A stretch of 64,000 nucleotides of DNA. Source: Agrocybe praecox. Lineage: Eukaryota > Basidiomycota > Agaricomycetes > Agaricales > Agrocybaceae. The stretch spans positions 3,567,835-3,631,834 of the forward strand of contig OZ024848.1 in NCBI GenBank assembly GCA_964017145.1, in the 5' to 3' direction. The position numbers were made by a program, and so were the translations under genes. Positions within the stretch are counted from its first letter, which is position 1. Each line of letters begins with the position of its first letter. This document shows, piece by piece, positions 59,201 to 64,000 of the stretch. Under the pieces are notes generated by a model that was given only the letters and a program-made list of their open reading frames with translations, had not been told where the DNA came from and made no database searches.

Positions 59201-59840
59201 GAAATGTAATTCAAAAGGATGTGAACCTGACAATAAGAAGGTAGAAAAGATACTTACCTGGCCGCAGCTTTCCACGCCAAAAGAAGTACGTCAATTTTTG
59301 GGGCTCTGTGGAACTGTTCGGATATGGATACCTAATTACTCCAAAATTGTCAGACCCTTAACGGAATTATACCACATAGGAGCTGAATTTGTTTGGGATG
59401 AACGTCGTCAAGCCACTTTTGATCAAATTAAGGAACTAATTTCAAGCAGCCCTGCATTACGACCCATTGATTACACATCCACCCTACCTGTCACCCTCTC
59501 CGTTGACTCAAGTAGAGATGCCGCAGGAATGATATTATCACAGATTGATGAAGACGGAAAACGTCGGCCTGCCCGATACGGATCTGTTCCTATGTCAGAA
59601 AGAGAATCGCGTTACTCACAGCCAAAATTAGAACTATTTGGGTTATATCGTGCCCTTCGACACTGGCGACTGTATATCATTGGTGTCAAGCAACTTCACG
59701 TTGAAGTTGATGCTCAATACATAAAAGGAATGTTGAATGAACCTGATCTACAGCCAAGCGCAGCAGTTAATCAATGGATTCAAGGCATCCTGATGTTTGA
59801 CTTCAAATTAATTAATACATGTACCTGCGGAAAAGCATAA
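56229..59840 (+). pseudogene. pol: ORF3: long unknown N-terminal region, reverse transcriptase and RNase H
   Basis: An open frame of 1203 codons (first codon TTG; first ATG about 56295). Residues 1-700 have no recognised family and are rich in Ser, Tyr and Ile. Residues about 750-1060 are reverse transcriptase, including SRWFVVLKKNGKLRIVHDLQ, 'PTGFTNSPAEFQKCM' and the catalytic 'FIDD' box at residues 920-923. RNase H follows with 'LSVDSSRDAAGMIL', 'QPKLELFGLYRAL' and 'VEVDAQYIKG'. The frame ends prematurely at 59838-59840 because of the frameshift just before; integrase continues in the next frame. Upstream, the same frame is open on the other side of the MITE back to about 54834, overlapping ORF2. 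Confidence 0.85.
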
Positions 59841-61362
59841 AGGCCCAGACGCGCTATCTAGACGACCACTTGCAAAAGGAGAAGAACCTGAAAGTGATGA
59901 TGACTCATGGCTAGATAACATCGCCCTTCTAACATTCATTCCGGATCACAAATTTACGTTCAACCTGGAAGAAAAAGTCAATACAAACACTGATATTAAT
60001 TTGCCCTCATGTTTTGCTGCTCGAGCACAGCAAGAAGAACTTTTAAATGACATTAAACATTTTTTAACAACTCTCGAATCACCCAACATTGCCGACCTAC
60101 AAAAAAAGCGATGTTTCCTTGCTAAGGCGATGGAATTCTTTGTTAAGGAGACCAAACTCTATAAGCGAAATGGATCAAAGCCACCTTTACTCGTAGTCAC
60201 TGAGCCTGCCAAAAAGCTTATAATCTTAAATCAAGCGCATGAGAATTTAGGTCACCGAGGTGTCCAGGCAGTGCATGAAACTATACGTCATCGATTTTTT
60301 TGGCCTCATATGAGGGCAGACGTGTATCATCATGTCCGATCATGTCATGAATGTCAGATTCGAAGCCTAAAAAGACTGGAAATACCGCTGACGGTATCAA
60401 CACCGACTTCACTGTTTGCAAAAGTCTATATTGACATAATGCACATGCCCGAAAGTAAAGGATTCAAATATATTGTTGCGGCTAGAGACGATTTGTCTGG
60501 AACGTGTGAAGCCCAAGCCTTACGCAATGCAACATCAAAGGAGTTATCTAAATTTTTTTGGAACATGATCTATTGCCGATATGGAGCTCCACAGAAAGTC
60601 ATAACCGACAATGGTCCGGAAGTCAAGAAAGCATTTGAAATTCTTCTCAAACGCTTAGGAATTCCACAAATTAAAATTATGCCTTATAATCACCATGCCA
60701 ATGGAGTAGTAGAACGTGGTCATTTCACGCTCAGGGAAGCAATTGTCAAGTCTTGCCAAGGTAATATTAAGAATTGGCCAGATAAGATACCGGAAGCATT
60801 ATTTGCGGACCGTGTAACTGTGAGCCGTACTACTGGGTTCTCACCACACCAGCTCTTACATGGTACTGATCCGATCTTACCCCTAGACCTTACCGAAGCC
60901 ACATTTTTGGTTGACGGATTTAGAACAGGACTTACAACCAGTGAATTGCTTGCCTTACGAATGAGACAACTTGAGAAACATGAGAATGATAAAATCAAAG
61001 CAGCAGAAACACTTCGAAAAGCCCGATTTGCATCCAAGGCACAATTTGAACAAAGATTTCATCGGCGCATGACACGTGAAACATATAACCCTGGAGAATT
61101 AGTACTAATTCGGAACACTGCGGTAGAATCATCACTGGATCGCAAACATAAACCACGTTATTTAGGGCCATACCAGGTTGTAGGACGAACTGAATATGGA
61201 GCGTACCAGCTCAGAGAATTAGACGGCACAAATATGCAGACTAAAGTAGCACCCTTTCGATTACTCCCATACATTTCACGACACCATTCATTCATGAGAG
61301 AAAACCACCAAGACAACTCCGAACAAGCAGATTCAGGAACATCTAGTTCTGAGTCCGATTAG
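59812..61362 (+). pseudogene. pol: Integrase part of pol, shifted out of frame from RNase H
   Basis: The frame is open from 59812 and begins 'HVPAEKHKGPDALSRRP', the usual end of RNase H in Ty3 elements, so it is the continuation of ORF3. The HHCC zinc-binding domain is present (HENLGHRG and CHECQIRS). The catalytic triad, numbered from 60001, is Asp145 (YIDIMHM), Asp203 (ITDNGPE) and Glu238 (NGVVERGH). A GPY/F-type module (GPYQVVGRTEYGAYQL) follows, and the protein ends in a Ser/Glu/Asp-rich tail without a chromodomain. Domain content is complete, but no initiator fits a separate protein, so expression depended on the lost frame. Confidence 0.85.
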
Positions 61363-61529
61363 TATCCAATAGATTCGTTGACATGGTCTACAAATTTAAG
61401 CAAACATATTCTCCATCAATAACGTAAATTCCTACACCTTATAAGCCAGCAACGCAACACATCCTATTTCATTCCACAACGAACCACACTTTTGCACACA
61501 TAGTCATCCTCAGCGAAAACGCTAGCATC

Positions 61530-62276
61530 ATGTCTGACAAATCTAACTCCACCCTCACCCTCACCACAGTTGAGGACAGCATTCCAGAAACTTTTTCGCA
61601 TGAAAAAGTGGAGCAGGCCCCGCTTATTCCAGCAACGCCATCAACAACGCCGACTTCTCTAAATCCCTCCTCCCGGTTTCCCCCTCGCAGCATTTTTCAT
61701 CATACTTCTAAAAGCACTCACCCTATGTTTGCTTATACTCGCCCACCCCGCTTTTCGAGGAACGAATTCCTAAATCAATGGCATGACACCAATCCAGTCC
61801 GTCTGCAGTGTGACCGCACCGACGTCATTGAAGAGGCTTACTTCTCAGGCGCAATCTTTCGTCTGGAGGCCAAATCCTTTCACGCTCTCAGTATTCCCAC
61901 CATTTATATTGGGAAAAAGGTTATCCTCAATGGCCATGAAGACAACAGCGTAGTCTATTTCGTCACTCGCCTACGTATCCGCAAAGGCGACATCAATTAT
62001 ATTCAAGCCACAGCATACAACATCAACCGCGTAGCCATTGAAGATCATCCAGAATGGCCATCATTTATCTTCAAAGTCAGGGGAGAATGCAACAAGATCG
62101 AAGTTGATGAAGAGACAAGGAAATGGATCAAGAACAGCGAAAAACACCTTCGCACTCCCCAAGTCACTTGTCTGTCCGCTTTTTTCTCTCTTCCTCATCT
62201 TATACTCGTTCTGATACAATACATTCGATCACCTCCTAACTTCCCTCCTACTACCACATCCCTTGAACAAGTATAA
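61530..62276 (+). CDS. ORF4: accessory retroelement protein, related to ORF5
   Basis: 248 codons from ATG 61530, in the position where some LTR elements carry env or other extra genes. The N-terminal 60 residues are Ser/Thr/Pro-rich. A compact core from about residue 75 to 190 contains 'FRLEAKSFHALSIPTIYIGK', 'VILNGHEDNSVVYFVTRLRI' and 'DHPEWPSFIFKVRGE'. The C-terminal stretch 'LSAFFSLPHLILVLIQYI' is hydrophobic and could be a membrane anchor. The core aligns by eye with ORF5. Function is unknown. It is not related to any env I recognise. Confidence 0.65.
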   Translation: MSDKSNSTLTLTTVEDSIPETFSHEKVEQAPLIPATPSTTPTSLNPSSRFPPRSIFHHTSKSTHPMFAYTRPPRFSRNEFLNQWHDTNPVRLQCDRTDVIEEAYFSGAIFRLEAKSFHALSIPTIYIGKKVILNGHEDNSVVYFVTRLRIRKGDINYIQATAYNINRVAIEDHPEWPSFIFKVRGECNKIEVDEETRKWIKNSEKHLRTPQVTCLSAFFSLPHLILVLIQYIRSPPNFPPTTTSLEQV

Positions 62277-62411
62277 TGTATTGGAAGGCTGTGATGTATT
62301 TTTTTATGTATTTTTTTAATTTTTATAAATAAACACAAACCACGCAATTTTTGACTGTGGAAAATAATCAAGTGTTAGCAGCCAATCAAAACCAAACAGT
62401 AGAGTTTTTTT
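62277..62411. other. AT-rich spacer between accessory ORFs
   Basis: Short T-rich intergenic segment with TTTTTATAAATAAAC, a possible polyadenylation region for ORF4. No other feature is seen. Confidence 0.3.
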
Positions 62412-62468
62412 TTGGAATTAACAACCAGGGCCACAAGCGAAACTGATTCCAATATAACCACCAAGACG

Positions 62469-63272
62469 ATGAACATTCTTGACTCCTCTCAAACCCCTCT
62501 TCGCCCTCAAACTGCACTTTTTGTCAGTGAAAGCGATGCCGAAATTGCCAGAAAACACTTTTCCTCCAGTGAAAACTTAATGCAGCTATATGGACGCCAG
62601 ATAGCTATGCCCCAATCCCACCACAGTCAAAACTATGCTGACAGCAAGCGAGAACGGATTTTCAGATGCCCTAAGTGGTACATTAATCATCTAGACATAG
62701 AGTGTGTTGAAGAAGAAACAGCATTTCTTGACGTACCTTGGCGAATTGAAGCAATACATTATAAAGGAATCTCCATTCGCCGTAACAATCGAATAATTCT
62801 GAAAGGAATCACTAGTCACGACGTCACCTACATGGTTCATCGAAGGCGGAACGACAATGGTATATTTGCCTGTATTGAAATCATTCCTGTTCAGCTGCGC
62901 AGAGATGGACCAGCATTTGATATGTATGGATGGCCACCTTTTATTTTGGTTGTTGCGGCGCACAAAACAACTTTACACCCAGTCAAGCCAATAATGTCCA
63001 AATACCGAGTATGGGAAAACATCAAGGACGTAGGACAACAAGCCTTAACCTCAACACAGTCGAAAATGGAACAAGAACAACCGGATCAACAAGGCTCGGA
63101 TCACTTCCGCATGCCAATCTATTCTGCGCTAGCTAATGACATAATCATTAACACGCAAAACCCATCATTCTTTTTCCATCCCCCAAACTCTTGTTCAAAC
63201 CTTTATCCTCCTATACTTCTACCTGTCCCTTACCCAATTTTTCCACGCTTTAATGATGCTGATGGCAATTAA
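62469..63272 (+). CDS. ORF5: accessory retroelement protein, paralogue of ORF4
   Basis: 267 codons from ATG 62469 (the frame is open back to 62412 without another ATG). The core 'CVEEETAFLDVPWRIEAIHY', 'ISIRRNNRIILKGITSHDVT', 'YMVHRRRNDNGIF' and 'DMYGWPPFILVVAAH' parallels the ORF4 core in order and spacing: an aromatic/basic strand, Lys-x-Ile-Leu-x-Gly, Val-x-Tyr-x-Val-x-Arg, then Trp-Pro-x-Phe-Ile. The C-terminus is polar with a Pro-rich end. The shared pattern suggests an ancient tandem duplication in the element. Confidence 0.65.
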   Translation: MNILDSSQTPLRPQTALFVSESDAEIARKHFSSSENLMQLYGRQIAMPQSHHSQNYADSKRERIFRCPKWYINHLDIECVEEETAFLDVPWRIEAIHYKGISIRRNNRIILKGITSHDVTYMVHRRRNDNGIFACIEIIPVQLRRDGPAFDMYGWPPFILVVAAHKTTLHPVKPIMSKYRVWENIKDVGQQALTSTQSKMEQEQPDQQGSDHFRMPIYSALANDIIINTQNPSFFFHPPNSCSNLYPPILLPVPYPIFPRFNDADGN

Positions 63273-63531
63273 AAACCTGGTTACCATGATTTGCGTACAA
63301 CTGTTATGTTTATTTTTTAAATTCATTTCTTCGACATACATATATTTACTCTTCTTAGTACCAAGTATGCTAGAGGCATAAGTAGTATTAGAGTAGATTT
63401 TATTTTTTTGTATTTGTTGTTTATTTATCATTATCTTGGACTCATATCTATTTGGTACTGTGTTACATGCTTGAGTTCCTTGCTTAAACAACTAGTTGCA
63501 ACTGAGGGCAGTTGAAATCTGTTCCCGCGGA
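63273..63531. other. Untranslated region before the 3' LTR
   Basis: No gene. The bases just before the LTR (GAAATCTGTTCCCGCGGA) are not a clear polypurine tract, which is unusual for a Ty3 element and makes plus-strand priming hard to place. Confidence 0.5.
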
Positions 63532-64000
63532 TGTCAGACATGCTTTTTGTTTGATATAAAACCAGTATGTTTAAAGCAAGAACATATACATGTATAACAC
63601 AGAAATTATATTTTATCATGAAACACTATCTTTCCTTGTTGTTATAGTAATAGTTGTCTTGACGCGTTGGCATAGTGTTATTCCTACCTTTGCATAGTGA
63701 TACACTGTTTCAACAAGTTACGCATAGCTTTAGCACTCTTTGTAACCATACACACAGCCCTGTGTAACCTTGTGAACCATCACGCCATCGTTATAGTAGT
63801 GCACAGCAGTTCTGTATGCTAATTACTTAAAAAGAGTATGTAGCTCCCACATTCTACTTGTTTCAAAGTCATAGAAACAATTGGGGCTGTGCTCAAGAAA
63901 AGTATAAAAGGGCACCAAAATTTGGAACAAAGAGAGGAAGACACCTTATTTTTTCCCTTCTGATTTTATTACCAACTTAAACACTAGACTCTGTGTCTGT
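63532..64000 (+). repeat. 3' LTR, truncated by the window edge
   Basis: Begins TGTCAGACATGC and matches 48716-49184 with no mismatch seen by eye, including the TATAAAA at 63903. About 446 bp should lie beyond the window. Confidence 0.93.

Larger units (their letters stand above)
48716..64000 (+). mobile_element. Large Ty3/gypsy-type LTR retrotransposon (3' end beyond window)
   Basis: The 5' LTR is 48716-49630 and the 3' LTR begins at 63532. If the second LTR has the same length the element ends near 64446, making it about 15.7 kb, long for a fungal Ty3 element. The internal order is primer-binding site, gag-protease, ORF2, unknown region plus RT/RNase H, integrase, accessory ORF4 and ORF5. 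RT and RNase H before integrase defines the Ty3 order. The copy is disabled by three lesions (49727 stop, 55504-56149 MITE, frameshift near 59807-59814). Confidence 0.92.

Noticed and set aside
59795..59840. An intron or programmed frameshift between RNase H and integrase
   Set aside because: No GT..AG pair gives the needed phase there, and a direct ATTA duplication explains the shift more simply.
63500..63531. Polypurine tract for plus-strand priming
   Set aside because: The sequence before the 3' LTR is mixed purine/pyrimidine; I could not place a convincing tract.

Overview
This is a repeat-dominated, accessory stretch of a filamentous fungal genome, most likely a basidiomycete of the Agaricomycetes. 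The evidence is short (about 45-95 nt) GT..AG introns with CTAAT/CTGAT-like branch points, a multi-intron hAT transposase, a gag that looks like those of basidiomycete Ty3 elements, and a multi-pass membrane-protein family typical of that group. No prokaryotic signals were seen. One assembly gap (200 N) lies at 1138-1337.

From about 1.5 to 47 kb the window is an array of diverged segmental duplications (units 0, A, B, C, D, starting near 2.4, 10.9, 21.4, 30.1 and 45.1 kb). A complete unit has four parts. First comes a five-exon membrane-protein gene on the minus strand. Next, on the plus strand, are relics of another spliced gene. Then comes a long Ser/Pro/Gln-rich plus-strand gene built from 450-600 bp modules, now broken in every copy. 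Last is a conserved 3' region ending in a pyrimidine-rich tract. The four membrane-protein genes (A, B, C, D) are all open with identical intron positions, while the linked plus-strand genes are full of stops and frameshifts. Unit 0 keeps only exon 1 of the membrane gene and carries a nested pair of DNA transposons (outer 4987-6276, inner 5335-5971). Units A and B share a nearly identical tract near 14.7-16.4 / 25.2-26.9 kb.

Between units C and D lies a complete hAT DNA transposon (39300-43649) with 15-bp terminal inverted repeats, an 8-bp target duplication and a 13-exon transposase gene that reads open throughout. It sits in a TTCG-rich repeat block that includes a roughly 180-bp tandem repeat with CRE-like palindromes.

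From 48716 to the window end is a very large LTR retrotransposon of Ty3/gypsy type. Its 5' LTR is 915 bp and its 3' LTR is cut by the window edge; the LTRs look identical over the 469 bp that can be compared. Its layout is gag-protease, an unknown ORF2, a long unknown N-terminal region fused to reverse transcriptase/RNase H, integrase, then two accessory ORFs that resemble each other and lie before the 3' LTR. Three visible lesions disable this copy: a stop near the start of gag, a 646-bp hAT-type MITE inserted ahead of the RT domain, and an ATTA duplication between RNase H and integrase. The unusual coding content of this element is the best candidate here for something undescribed.
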